Assembly: GCF_003255815.1 (NCBI RefSeq)
Contig: NC_037689.1
Location: 48,518,644-48,582,643 of the forward strand
Direction: 5' to 3'
Origin: Theropithecus gelada
Taxonomy: Eukaryota; Chordata; Mammalia; Primates; Cercopithecidae
Length of the DNA: 64,000 nucleotides
Position 1 is the stretch's first letter, and each line of letters opens with the position of its first letter. Below, one piece after another: positions 1 to 9,774 of the stretch. Position numbers and translations under genes: made by a program. The notes beneath the pieces were generated by a model. That model did not search any database, was not told where the DNA came from, and was given only the letters and a program-made list of their open reading frames with translations.

Positions 1-35
1 GAATTTCCAGCTTTTCTGCCCTGCTTTTTCCCCAT
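1..35 (-). CDS. LINE-1 ORF1 protein, first 11 codons (cut by window edge)
   Basis: The minus-strand ATG at 35-33 opens MGKKQGRKAGN, which matches the basic N-terminus of primate L1 ORF1p, the trimeric RNA-binding chaperone of the L1 ribonucleoprotein. The frame is open to position 1. Only the leader before the coiled coil is visible, so whether the full ORF is intact cannot be judged. The start is supported by its usual place just after the 5' UTR motif ACCACAAAG. Confidence 0.8.
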   Translation of the reverse strand, partial: MGKKQGRKAGN

Positions 36-167
36 CTTTGTGGTTTTATCTGCTGCTGGTCTTTGATGATGATGGTGACGTATTGATGGGGTTTTGGTGT
101 AGGTGTTCTTCCTGTTTGATAGTTTTCCTTCTAATCGTCAGGACCCTCAGCTGTAGGTCTGTTGGAG

Positions 168-295
168 ATTGCTTGAGGTCCACTCCAGACCCTGTTTGCC
201 TGGGTGTCAGCAGCAGAGGCTGCAGAAGATAGAATATTGCTGAACAGCGAGTGTACCTGTCTGATTCTTGCTTTGGAGGCTTCCTCTCAGGGGTG
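168..295 (-). promoter_or_regulatory. L1 5' UTR block of about 129 bp (KZFP target segment in ape L1s)
   Basis: Compared with the human-specific L1 layout as I remember it, sequence from about 168 to 295 is extra. It matches the roughly 129-bp block carried by L1PA4 and older and lost from L1PA3 onward. In humans ZNF93 is reported to bind this block. Whether a cercopithecid KRAB zinc-finger protein binds here is unknown. The ends are uncertain by a few bases because GGAG and TACTC repeat near the borders. Confidence 0.7.
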
Positions 296-621
296 TACTC
301 CACCCTGTGAGGTGTGGGGTGTCAGACTGCCCCTAGTGGGGGATGTCTCCCAGTTAGGCTACTCAGGGGTCAGGGACCCACTTGAGCAGGCAGTCTGTCC
401 CTTCTCAGATCTCAACCTCCATGTTGGGAGATCCACTGCACTCTTCAAAGCTGTCAGACAGAGTCGTTTGCATCTGCAGAGGTTTCTGCTGCTTTTGTTG
501 TTTACTGTGCCCTGTCCTTAGATGTGGAGTCTACAGAGACAGGCAGGTTTCCTTGAGCTGCTGTGAGCTCCACCCAGTTTGAGCTTCCCAGCGGCTTTGT
601 TTACCTACTTAAGCCTCAGCA

Positions 622-666
622 ATGGCGGGTGTCCCTCCCCCAGCCTCGCTGCTGCCTTGCCGGTAG
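622..666 (+). pseudogene. L1 antisense ORF0 start, stopped after 14 codons
   Basis: On the strand antisense to the L1, ATG at 622 sits in the AATGGCGGG context of primate L1 ORF0 and encodes MAGVPPPASLLPCR, then TAG at 664-666. Human ORF0 begins with a very similar MAG-PPPASLPP peptide and is about 70 residues long. This copy could give only a 14-residue peptide unless spliced around the stop. Whether the stop is a private mutation or common in the monkey L1 lineage cannot be told from one copy. Confidence 0.6.
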
Positions 667-1043
667 ATCACAGACTGCTGTGATAGCAATGAGGGAGGCT
701 CCGTGGGCGTGGGACCCTCCCGGCCAGGTGTGGGATATAATCTCCTGGTGTGCCTGTTTGCTTAAAGCGCAGTATTGGGGTGGGAGTTACCTGATTTTCC
801 AGGTGTTGTGTGTCTCAGTTCCCCTGGCTAGGAAAAGGGATTCCCTTTCCCCTTGCGCTTCCCAGGTGAGGCGATGCCTCGCCCTGCTTCAGCTCTCGCT
901 GGTCAGGCTGCAGCAGCTGACCAGCACCGATTGTCTGGCACTCCCTAGGGAGATGAACCCAGTACCTCAGTTGAAAATGCAGAAATCACTGGTCTTCTGT
1001 ATGGGTCGCGCTGGGAGTTGGAGACTGGAGCTGTTCCTATTCG

Positions 1044-1052
1044 GCCATCTTG
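1044..1052 (-). promoter_or_regulatory. YY1-type site at the L1 5' end
   Basis: The minus strand reads CAAGATGGC within the first 20 bases of the L1. This is the conserved YY1 site that is known to set the correct L1 transcription start. Activity in this copy is inferred from the intact motif. Confidence 0.7.
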
Positions 1053-1061
1053 CTCCGCCCC

Positions 1062-2705
1062 GAATTTTAGTTTCTATAGGGAAGAAGAAAGATATAATCT
1101 AGAGAAGTCTATGTAAGAAAAAAAGTGGTAAATTTACTCTTCTTAGTGGTTTGTGAGAAGTAGAAGAGAGGCAGTAGAAATAGATTAGGCACAGCTGTTT
1201 TCAGTCCATTAACAATTGGGCTGAAACAGGGAAGGGGGAACTTTAGAAACACCAAGATAAGTATCAGAGATCTTGAAAACAACAGGGGTATTCGAGGTAT
1301 AGTTCCTGAATAAAGCTTGTAGGAACCCGAAAGCCTGGAAATGGCTAAAAAGCATCTCTCTAGATTAAATCCAACAACCTTCAGTGACAGCATAGTGGTG
1401 GTAAAGGGAGATGGCTACATAAATGAGCATGAAGCTGCTTGTCTCTGAAATAACCTTGGTTTCCCAGTCTATGTGTATGACAAGTGACCTACTGAGAAGA
1501 TTCAGAGGTGCTTCTAGGCCAGTGGACCCAAAGGTAGACAAAGAGGCTGCAATATAGAGATATGATGGTTGGTATCATGAATTTTGGATGGCAGTTCCTT
1601 TATTGCTAACAAATACCATCCTGATTCTAACAGAGAGGTGAGCAAGAGAGCAGTTAAGTGAATGTGAGTACATCATCAGCCTTTCTTTACCTGGTCAAGT
1701 GAACTATCCATGAACTAAGAAGATATGTGACCCAAGTAGGAACCCACAAAATAGGGACAAGCAAAACCTTCCTTGAGATTTTGTACTGGAGACTGATCAT
1801 GAAGCTCTTACTAAGTAATCCAGAAAAATATTGCCCTCTAATATTTTTAACCTGGTTCAAATTAGGTTTCTTTCTTTGCAATCAAGGAGTTTTCTGCATT
1901 ATTATATTTGAATGAATACGACTGTACAGAATTTTGATACAAGGGAAGGGAAAGTAATTTTCAATCGAATTATTTGCCTCTTAGATTGGTACTAGTTGAG
2001 AAGTGATATAGACAATGATTTATTGTCTAATTTGCTTTACTTTTGAGAAGGTAGTGTATGAAAACCTCAAGAAAGGAGTCATAATCTTATTTCTTAACTG
2101 GATCCCCATCAGCAGCTAAAAGACTGTGGCACTAGAGGGTAATAAATCAGCTTAATATGGTATTGACTAATGGTTTTGTAATTTTCAAAGTGCCTGTATT
2201 GTCCTAAATCGTGTTAGGTTTTTACACTGCATTGATATGATTTCTTTTTGTATAAAGGAATATGCTGAGAACTTATTGGTGACCTTCCAATTTCGTTTTT
2301 CTGCTAACCTGAAACTATAGCAACCTGTGGATGGTGCATTTATTTTTTTCAATGTTAAAGGGATCTCAGTCTTCTTAGACTAGTCTTTTAGACAAAAATC
2401 ACCCTTACTACAGATATATGAGGGGCATATTGTCCCAAAACTTTAAATAGATTCCAAATATATTATTTTATTTGCATTAATACCACCTAAATTTAAGTGG
2501 TTAAATTGTATAAAAAGCTGATTTTTAAAATTTGTTTTTTAAACAGTTTTCAGAATATGTCTGACAAAACAAAACTAATTTCTTTAACACAACATGTTTT
2601 TTATTGTTAAAGCAGGAAAATTAAGACCAAGCAACTACATTCTCTGGCATGGGTCATGATCCGGTTTAACTAAAATCTGAACCAGAGGATATTTTATGTA
2701 GATCA
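1062..2705. other. Unassigned AT-rich sequence
   Basis: No gene, RNA gene or repeat that I recognise. Reading frames are short and codon patterns are not protein-like. Parts may be decayed old repeats, but I can name none. Confidence 0.5.
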
Positions 2706-2707
2706 TA

Positions 2708-3043
2708 CGAGGGGTCCTCAATAAGTTCATGAAAATGCACATTATGGAAAAACTATACATGGATTTCAAAATTTGTTTGCACCAAAATAAGCTTGTACTA
2801 ACTTCTTAGAACATGTCTGAATAGGATCTAGTTTGAGGCACTAAGAAAGATAAGACATTACTTTGAAAACAGTCTTTACCACAGCAACATGAATTTTGCT
2901 AAAATTGAAGCAAAAACAAACATCGAATTTATGGTGAAGCTTGGGTGGAAGAATGATGGAATCATCGATGCTTTATGCAAAGTTTACAGGGACAATGCCT
3001 CCAAGGTATCAGTAATATACAGATGGGTAACTCATTTTTTTCA
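2708..3043 (+). mobile_element. Mariner-type DNA transposon, 5' part (HSMAR2-like), cut by an L1
   Basis: A TA dinucleotide at 2706-2707 is followed by a terminal repeat beginning CGAGGGGTCCTCAATAAGTT, then a 5' UTR and the start of a transposase frame at 2889. The mariner ends at about 3043, where L1 3' sequence begins. I could not find the 3' half beyond the L1s. The TA target, the terminal repeat and the N-terminal transposase together support the mariner call; the subfamily name is from memory. Confidence 0.75.
2889..3041 (+). pseudogene. Mariner transposase N-terminus, 51 codons, truncated
   Basis: ATG at 2889 opens 51 codons with no stop before the L1 junction. It contains the first helix-turn-helix of mariner transposases, with landmarks VKLG (residues 16-19), VYRDNA (32-37) and YRWVTHF (44-50). 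This domain binds the terminal inverted repeat. The catalytic DD34D region is absent, so it is a non-functional remnant. No frameshift within 51 codons is notable for so old an element. Confidence 0.7.
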
Positions 3044-4212
3044 TTTCAACTAACTTCTTTTTTACTTTTTATTAATTTCAGCTTTTATATACAGAGAATA
3101 CATGTGCAGGTTTCTTATATGGGAATATTTTGTGATGCTGATATAGATCCCATCACCCAGGTAGTGAGCCTAGTACCCAATAGGTAGTTTTTAAACCTAT
3201 AGCTGTCTCCCTCCCTCCCTCCCCCATCTAGTAGTACACAGTGTCTATCATTCCCATGTTTGTGTCCACACGTGCTCAGTGTTTAACTCCCAGTTATAAG
3301 TGAGAACATGTGGTATTTGGTTTTCTCTTCCTGTGCTAATTCACTTAGGATTATGGCCTCCAGCTGCATCCATGTTGCTGCAAAGGAAATGATTTCATTC
3401 TTTTTTATAGTTGCATAGTATTCCATGGTGTATATGTATCACATTCAGTTTATCAAGTCTACCATTGGTAGGCAGCTGGGTTGATCCATGTCTTTGCTGT
3501 TGTGATGAACATACAGGTGCATGTGTCTTTTTGACAGAATGATTTATTTTCCTTTGGGTATATACCCAGTAATGGGATTGCTGGATTGAATGGTAGCTCT
3601 GTTTTAAGTTCTTTGAGAAATATCCTGACTGCTTTCTCTTAACGAGAAAGAAATAAAAGGTATTCAAACAGGAAGAGAGGAAGTCAAATTATTCTTGTTT
3701 TCTGATGACATGATCTTATATCTAGAAAACCCCATCATCCCAGTCCAAAAGCTTCTTAAGCTGATAAGCGACTTCAGCAAAGTCCCAGGATAGAAAATCA
3801 ATGTGCAATAATCGCTAGCATTCGTATACATCAACAATGGTCAAGCCAAGCTAGTATTCCTATACACCAACAACAGTCAAGCCAAGAGCCAAATCACAAA
3901 TGAATTCCCATTAACAATTGCCACAAAAAGAATAAAATACCTAGGAATATAGCTAACGAAAGAAGTGAAGGATCTCTGCAAGGCAAACTGAAACTACTGC
4001 TCAAAAAAATCACAGATGACACAAACAAATGGAAAAATGTTCCATGCTCATGGATAGGAAGAATCAATATCATTAAAATGGCCACACTGCCCAAAGTAAT
4101 TGATAGATTCAATGCTATTCCCATTAAACTACCATTGACATTCTTCACAGAATTATAAAAAAAACTATTTTAAAATTAATATGGAAATAAAAAAGAGACC
4201 AAATAGCCAAGG
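3044..4212 (-). mobile_element. Twin-primed L1: 3' end antisense, ORF2 segment inverted
   Basis: From 3044 to about 3635 the plus strand is the reverse complement of an L1 3' end, with a T-rich tail at 3054-3075, the 3' UTR and the ORF2 C-terminus. From about 3640 to 4212 L1 ORF2 is in the opposite, plus orientation, including readable pieces such as LVFLYTNN and TIATKRIKYLGI. Its ORF2 position is upstream of the antisense part, as twin priming predicts. The junction near 3626-3644 holds CTTTCTC and GAGAAAG as a 7-bp inverted pair. It lies between the mariner and an older L1. Confidence 0.75.
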
Positions 4213-6775
4213 TGAGGTCCTTCTTGCAATATATTTTTCTTGGAGTTCTTTGGGCCTTTTGTACTTGGATGTCTTGATCTCTTGCTAGATTAGTGAAATC
4301 TTCCTAAATTATTTCCTATCATAGATTTTTCAGACATTTTCTTTTATCTTTTCCCTCGAGAATACCTACTATTCATAGGTTTGGATGGTTTATATAGTCC
4401 CATGTTTTTTGAAGGCTTTGCTCATTTTTAAAAATTATTTTTGTTTGCTTTTGTCTGACTGGGTTAATTCAAAAGACCTGTTTTCAGGTTCTGAGATTCC
4501 TTTCTTCTGCTTGGTCCAGTCTATTTCTGAAGTTTTCAATTGTATTTTGTAATTCCCTCAATGCATTATATATTTCCAGAAGTTCTGTTTAGTTCTTTTT
4601 TTAAAAAATAACTATCTCTTTGGTATCTATCATATCCTGGATTGATTTTCTGATTTCTTTGTATTGGCTTTCACCTTTTGTGTGAATCTCATTGAGCTTC
4701 TTTAAGATTCATATTTTGAATTCTTTATGTGGTATTTCAAATACTTCATTTTGATTAGTATCTATTGCTGGAGGGTTAGTAAAAATCCTTTGGGGGTGTT
4801 GCAACACACCATCTTTTCATACTTCCAAAATTGTTATGTTGGCTCCTTCTCACCTAGAGAAACTGGACTTCTTATTTTTGAATTTACTTTCATTTAGACT
4901 AGCCTTTTAAAAATTTTCCCTTGAGGATGTGAATATAATGTGTGGATAGGGGCATTTAGCTTTGCTTCTGGGTCCTAGCAGTGACAAAAGCTCTTTATGA
5001 ATTCCTTGGTTATACATAGCCTTAGTGTGGTGACTTTCTCAAATGCTGATTGTTGTAGTGATGTACTGGGCATTTGAGCAGGCTTACAGTCTCCTGTACA
5101 GCTGAGATGGTGGTGATCTTAAGACACTTATCTTGTTGCCAAGTGCTGTGCACTTGTGTCAGCAGATTTTGGATGGGATTGTATAGTTCAACCTTTAGGC
5201 AGTAGGTTGCAAATGCAGGTAAGAGCTGGCTGCGGTGGTACCTGAATAATTTATGCTCGATCTTAGTTACCAGGAAAGGCTCTCTGGTTCCTCCAGAAGT
5301 GGGCTCATCTATAAAATGCCTAGTGGCCTGGCATCCAATATCAGCCCTGGAGAACGGGCAGAGTTTGGTGGAGTTGGGCCGGGTAGGCCTGCCTTTAGGT
5401 CTCCTAATGGCAGGCACAATCACCAGCCCTGGTGGGAGTGGTAGGGCTTGGCATAAACTCTTTATGATTTCCTTGGTTATAAATAGCCTTAGTGTGGTAG
5501 CTTTCTCAAATACAAGTTGTAGTAGTAATGTACTGGTTGGATGAGTGGGCTCAGGGCCTTCTGAGTAGCTGGAGTGGTGTCAGAAATGGTGAGACCAGAG
5601 GTTGTGCAAAGTTTGTCTCCTTCCCAAATGCTGTGCAATTGTGTCAGCAGGTATTGTAATTGTCTGTGGGTGACTCTTGCAGGTGAAAGCCCACTGTGTT
5701 GGTGGCAGCAAAGCCTATGTTTAACCTTTGTTAATTAGAAGTACTCTAATGTCCAAGGAGATGTGCTGGGCCATGGAACTCCCAGGGGTCCTGGTTCCCT
5801 GCTATGCTTCTGAGGTGAGTGGAGGGGGGCAAAGCTGGGTAGGGGTTGGCCAGAGAAGTCTGTGCCTGGGCTCCCCAACTGCAGAGGCAAGCACCAGCCC
5901 CAACAGGGAACAGAAAGCCTCTGGAACATCAGTCCAGGGAGGAGTGGAGAAATCTCTGCTGTGCCAAAGAGCCAGCACAGGGAATGAAAGGCATTTTGGC
6001 AGCTTAGCAGGTGGTAGTGGGACCTGCCTTGCTTCCCTGCTTTCCACCTGGCAGAGCTCCCCGCTGCAGTCTGCTGCTTGCAATAAGCTTAAACAATCAG
6101 CCATTTCCCGAGCAGACTGTTCTCAGTTCAAGAAACTGCCCCAGGCCGGAGACTTCTGGCCTGGACAAACACTGTGGCTTAAAGGCCACATCCCTCCCAG
6201 TTCTGTTTGCACGTCACTCTCACCTCTCAGTGGTGAGCTCAGAGCTGTGTGGGCTCCTCCTGCATTCAAGACTAGGTCACAAATCTCAATCCAGAGAACT
6301 TCCCAGTCAGTAACTGCTGCCTGTGCTTGTTGTCAGATTTTAGCACAGACGCCTATGAGTTAGAATCTGAAATGGCTGCCTTCTGTCTATGGTGCTTGGG
6401 TCTGGCATGAAACACATTTTTCTGCTGATGCTCCTTCTCTGGGTCTCCCCTCTGCTTCCCATGTCAGATCTAATTCTTGGTGAGGTCAAGGAGCTCCCCC
6501 ATGGCCTGGATTGCCTGACTCCTCAGTGGGAATGTACATCAGAGAGACAGTCTCTCCTCTCATACAGTGGGGACTCACTCACAATTTTCTGCTGAACCTG
6601 GAGAGCAGGCTGCTGCCCACTATATTCTTGAAAGTACTCAACGTTTTTTCACTTTTATGTTAAGCTCCTGTGTTCCTCCTTGGGTAAATGTTCATAGTGT
6701 GAATCTGTACACATTATTTTGCTATTTCCAAGTGGGTGAGGTGTGCAAATAAAGCCTCTAATCTGCCATTTTTGA
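4213..6775 (-). mobile_element. Old L1, 5' half (ORF1 and 5' UTR), antisense
   Basis: The plus strand from about 4230 matches reversed L1 ORF1 (segments around CTTGCTAGATT and TATAGTCCCATG), then reversed ORF1 N-terminal and 5' UTR sequence, ending near 6775 at TCTGCCATTTTTGAG, the usual L1 5' end pattern. ORF2 and the 3' end are not contiguous: either they were deleted, or the rearranged piece at 3044-4212 is what is left. Longer open frames within this GC-richer part (for example 5728-6363) are chance frames in the UTR. The subfamily looks like L1PB/L1M and is not certain. Confidence 0.7.
4991..5720 (-). repeat. Diverged tandem duplication of about 467 bp in the L1 5' UTR
   Basis: CTCTTTATGA-TTCCTTGGTTATA at 4991 recurs at 5458, and similarity continues (AGCCTTAGTGTGG, CTTTCTCAAAT, TGCTGTGCA-TTGTGTCAGCAG) to about 5700. 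The offset is 467 bases. The second copy is shorter, and the two differ at many sites, so the duplication is old. Monomer-like duplication of 5' UTR promoter sequence is known in L1s of other mammals. Confidence 0.7.
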
Positions 6776-7440
6776 GAAAGACTAAATAATCACTGTATCT
6801 TTTGAGTTGAGCTCACACTATTCTCATATTGGCCCCCAGAAAATAATTGAGCAAGTAGCTCTGATGCCTGTGTCACCCACCACCATTGTAAACGTGGCCT
6901 TCTCTCAGCTCGTATCTATTGCTTTATAAGAGTTCTTGAATGACCAGCTGAAGGATGAAGAAAAAACCTAAGCTTGGTCTGCTGATGTCAATTCAGAATA
7001 TGGGACAATTCTGGAAAGGAATAATGGCTGTATTATAGGTACTTTCAGGAAGGAATGTCCTTGAAAAAGTGGAGAGGGCAAATATTTCCTAATGGGTGGA
7101 GCTGAGAGCAACACACTAGGTCATCTACTTCATTTAAAATAAGAAGTGGCCAGTATCCATGGGAGATTGGTTTCAAGATCCCTCCCTCCCTACCCCTGCA
7201 ACAGATACCAAAATCACTGGATACTCGTGTCCCTTATTTAAAAAGGTGTAGTATTTGCATTAACCTATGCACATTGTCCCATATACTTTAATCATTTCCA
7301 GATTAGTTGTAACATACAATATAATATAAATACTATGTAAATATTTGTTATACTATATTATTTAGGGAATAATGACAAGAAAAAAGTCTGTACATGTTTG
7401 ACACAGACACAACCATCCTTTCTTTAAAAATATTTTCAAT

Positions 7441-7758
7441 GGGGCGTAGTGGCTTACACCTGTAATCTCAGCACTTTGGGAGGCCAAGGCGGGTGGATAA
7501 CCTGAGGTCAGGAGTTGAAGACCAGCCTGACCAACATGGTGAAACCCCGTCTCTACTAAAAATACAAAATTAGCTGGGCGTGGTGGTGCATGCCTGTAAT
7601 CTCAGCTACTTGGGAGACTGAGGCAGGAGAATAACTTGAACACAGGAGGTGGAGCTTGCAGTGAGCCAAGATTGAACACAGGAGGTGGAGCTTGCAGTGA
7701 GCCAAGATCACGCCATTGTACTCCAGTCTGGGCAACAAGAGTGAAACTCCATCTCGAA

Positions 7759-7767
<9 letters not shown>
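7441..7767 (+). mobile_element. AluS with internal 36-bp tandem duplication
   Basis: Full-length dimeric Alu: GGGGCGTAGTGGCTTACACC left end, a middle A-rich linker, a right arm and an A tail at 7757-7767. A 36-bp unit (GAACACAGGAGGTGG...) occurs at 7638-7673 and again at 7674-7709. Target duplication: AATATTTTCAAT at 7429-7440 and the diverged AGATATTTCAAT at 7806-7817, both MER2 sequence, so the Alu came after MER2. Confidence 0.93.

Positions 7768-7804
<37 letters not shown>
7767..7804. repeat. (TA)n microsatellite grown from the Alu tail
   Basis: About 18 perfect TA units follow the Alu A tail directly and precede the target duplication. It is likely length-variable. Confidence 0.97.
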
Positions 7805-7808
<4 letters not shown>

Positions 7809-8450
7809 TATTTCAATCCATGCTTGATTGTATCTATGGATGTAGAACCCATAGATATGAAGGGCTGACTGTACATGTATTCTTGGGCAAAAAAATGGTC
7901 TGATCAGCTAATTAAAATTGTAGAAACAGAAAGTTCGAGTGATGGGAGATAAGAAAGTCTGGAATAACGCATGTGGATGGACACAAGAATAGTAACTAAT
8001 TGAGAATATATTTGAATCATATGTTAATATCTTCCAGAAAGCATCCTCCACTGAAGAACCACTAAAGAACCAAACAGACAAACTGACTGGTCTGGTTGGT
8101 TTTAACTAACCTTCAACATGGGCCACCCCGGAACTGGGATGATAGGCACATGAATGGAGTGTCATGGTGGCAGAGATGGAGGGTAGCATGGGTTTGACAC
8201 ATGGTCTCCCAACTTATCAAGACTAATTGCTGCCTCTGAATGCCAGCTATTGCTAATGCTATCTAGCTATTGCTGCCTCTGAATGCCAGCAAGAGAAGCC
8301 AGTACTAAGTCTTTTGTGGAAATCCTTCTATCTTGGAAGATGAGTTGCTTATTTCCTCAGGTATAAATATCTATTCTGGGTATGGATTTTTATTTCTTGC
8401 CCAAAGTGTCAGCCAGCACCATTATTGATAGCCATTAAATGATTATTTGG

Positions 8451-9769
8451 AAATATATTTAGTAATATAACAATGCACTATGACAAAAGAATATGAAATT
8501 CCATCATCATTTAACTATATATGTATGTATATGGAAAAATTATCCCAAATTGATTACAGTGATGATATGCATGGTTGTATTTATATTTATTTTTCTTTTC
8601 TTTTTCCCTTATGCTACAGGCTAATTTTTCTATAAGAAAATGAAATATTCTATAATAAATGTTGTAAGTGTAAAACAAATTAATATTATATCATTAGTCC
8701 CTAGTTGAACACAGAACCAGTGAATGCTGTCAGAATAGTTTCCTACGTATCATCTCCTGTAATTACTCATCTTGTTCTTCAAATAAAGTTCTATTTTTTT
8801 TGTAGAGAATCTCCACACTGACCAGACTTATTTCTGTTAGAGCACGTTGGATGTCATTTTTACATTTTCATCCTAAATTGTAGTTCTGGGTCCATTTAAA
8901 TTATTGTAACTAAGTAAATGGGCAAGTGCCAAAGTTTATAGTTTCTTCCCAAATCTTCTCTCACAGAATTGCTACACTATTATATGAAAATTAACTTTGC
9001 TTAAAAATATAGTTTATATATGTTTACCTTCTCCCTATCTTTTTCACAAAAGAAATAACTGATGAAAAATATATGATAATGTTATCAATTGTATATAAAG
9101 TAAGCAATGGTCCTCAATGTGCCAGCAAGCATGTGCCCCTATAGATCCATAGCATGCAAATAGCTGTGATTCTCTGTGAATATTATCTGAAGGAATATTC
9201 AAAAGTCTCCTTGGGGACAAAATAATATAGGATATGAATTACTTGTTAATTTGTGTTTGTTGTCATGAGTGTAGTAAACCAAATCAAAATGTCTGATTTA
9301 GCAGCTAATTGACTAACCATATTTACTAAACTATATCCAATAAGATTCATATTTATTCTTCACTCATATATTATTACAAAGAAAGAGATTAATAGCCTAT
9401 TTATACCTACAAGTTCCAGCATCAGCTGCAACTCATAGCTAAAATTGTATGCCTTCCATGATTTTAAAATCTATCATTTTAATGTTTTTTCTTTCCTTTA
9501 CTAAGTTCTTTTTAAAAATAGAAAATTAAAATAAGCACACATAAGTCATACTTACATTAGATATAACCATACTTATATCTGAAATTCTGCAAGATTGTGG
9601 TGTAAAGACGTAGATGGTTTTTATAAGAAGAAAAATGGACAAATTCCCAATTTTTAGGTATATCAGGACTTATTTGATAAATATTTTCTCATTAAAATGA
9701 ATATATTTCATATATTAAGATGTCAATATTAACACAATATATACTGTTTAAAGTATTTGGTTATTGTAT
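8451..9769. other. Unassigned AT-rich sequence
   Basis: No repeat family or gene recognised. It is very AT-rich with short A/T runs and no long reading frame. Confidence 0.5.
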
Positions 9770-9774
9770 TAGCC

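Larger units (their letters stand above)
1..1061 (-). mobile_element. LINE-1 (L1PA/cercopithecid lineage) 5' UTR and start of ORF1, continues past left edge
   Basis: Read on the minus strand, the element starts at about 1061 with the GGCGGAGCAAGATGGCCGAA type of L1 5' end and runs through a GC-rich 5' UTR of about 1 kb to the ORF1 start at 35. The L1 promoter, with its internal antisense promoter, lies in this kind of region. The copy keeps an extra block at about 168-295 that is missing from young ape L1s. Since the 5' end is intact and ORF1 begins in frame at the window edge, the copy may be full length; the rest is outside the window. Flanking bases from 1062 (GAATTTTAG) are the candidate target duplication, whose partner cannot be seen here. 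Confidence 0.92.
7151..7871 (-). mobile_element. MER2 (Tigger-group DNA transposon), split by an Alu
   Basis: Non-autonomous Tc1/mariner-Tigger element. The left part (7151-7440) has CAGTATCCATGGG, GATACCAAAATCACTGGATAC and AATAATGACAAGAAAAAAGTC; the right part (7806-7871) ends GAAGGGCTGACTG then TA. It interrupts the ERVL RNase H region exactly between AAGAAGTGGC and the continuation after 7871, which fixes both ends. The left terminus seems to lack about 11 bases of the usual terminal repeat. Confidence 0.85.
6830..8450 (+). mobile_element. ERVL-type endogenous retrovirus, decayed internal pol fragment
   Basis: Matching patches in order resemble ERVL pol: an RNase H segment at 6830-7150 and 7872-7900 (CTTGGGCA after the acidic-motif region), a connection region around 8100-8200 (GGGCCACCC, TGAATGGAGTG), and the zinc-binding and core start of integrase around 8215-8420 (GGGTATGGATTTTTATTTC). 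Many stops and indels are present and no LTR is adjacent. It is split by a MER2 element at 7151-7871. A 45-bp local duplication (GCTGCCTCTGAATGCCAGC at 8232 and 8272) lies in the zinc-finger part. No functional protein is possible. Confidence 0.65.

Noticed and set aside
563..1102. 179-codon plus-strand frame
   Set aside because: It lies antisense in the GC-rich L1 5' UTR. The length follows from base composition, and the ORF0 frame is a different one that stops early.
5728..6363. 211-codon plus-strand frame
   Set aside because: Antisense in an old L1 5' UTR, with no domain or conserved motif.
7767..7804. (TA)n as an origin or regulatory element
   Set aside because: It is explained as a microsatellite grown from the Alu poly-A tail.
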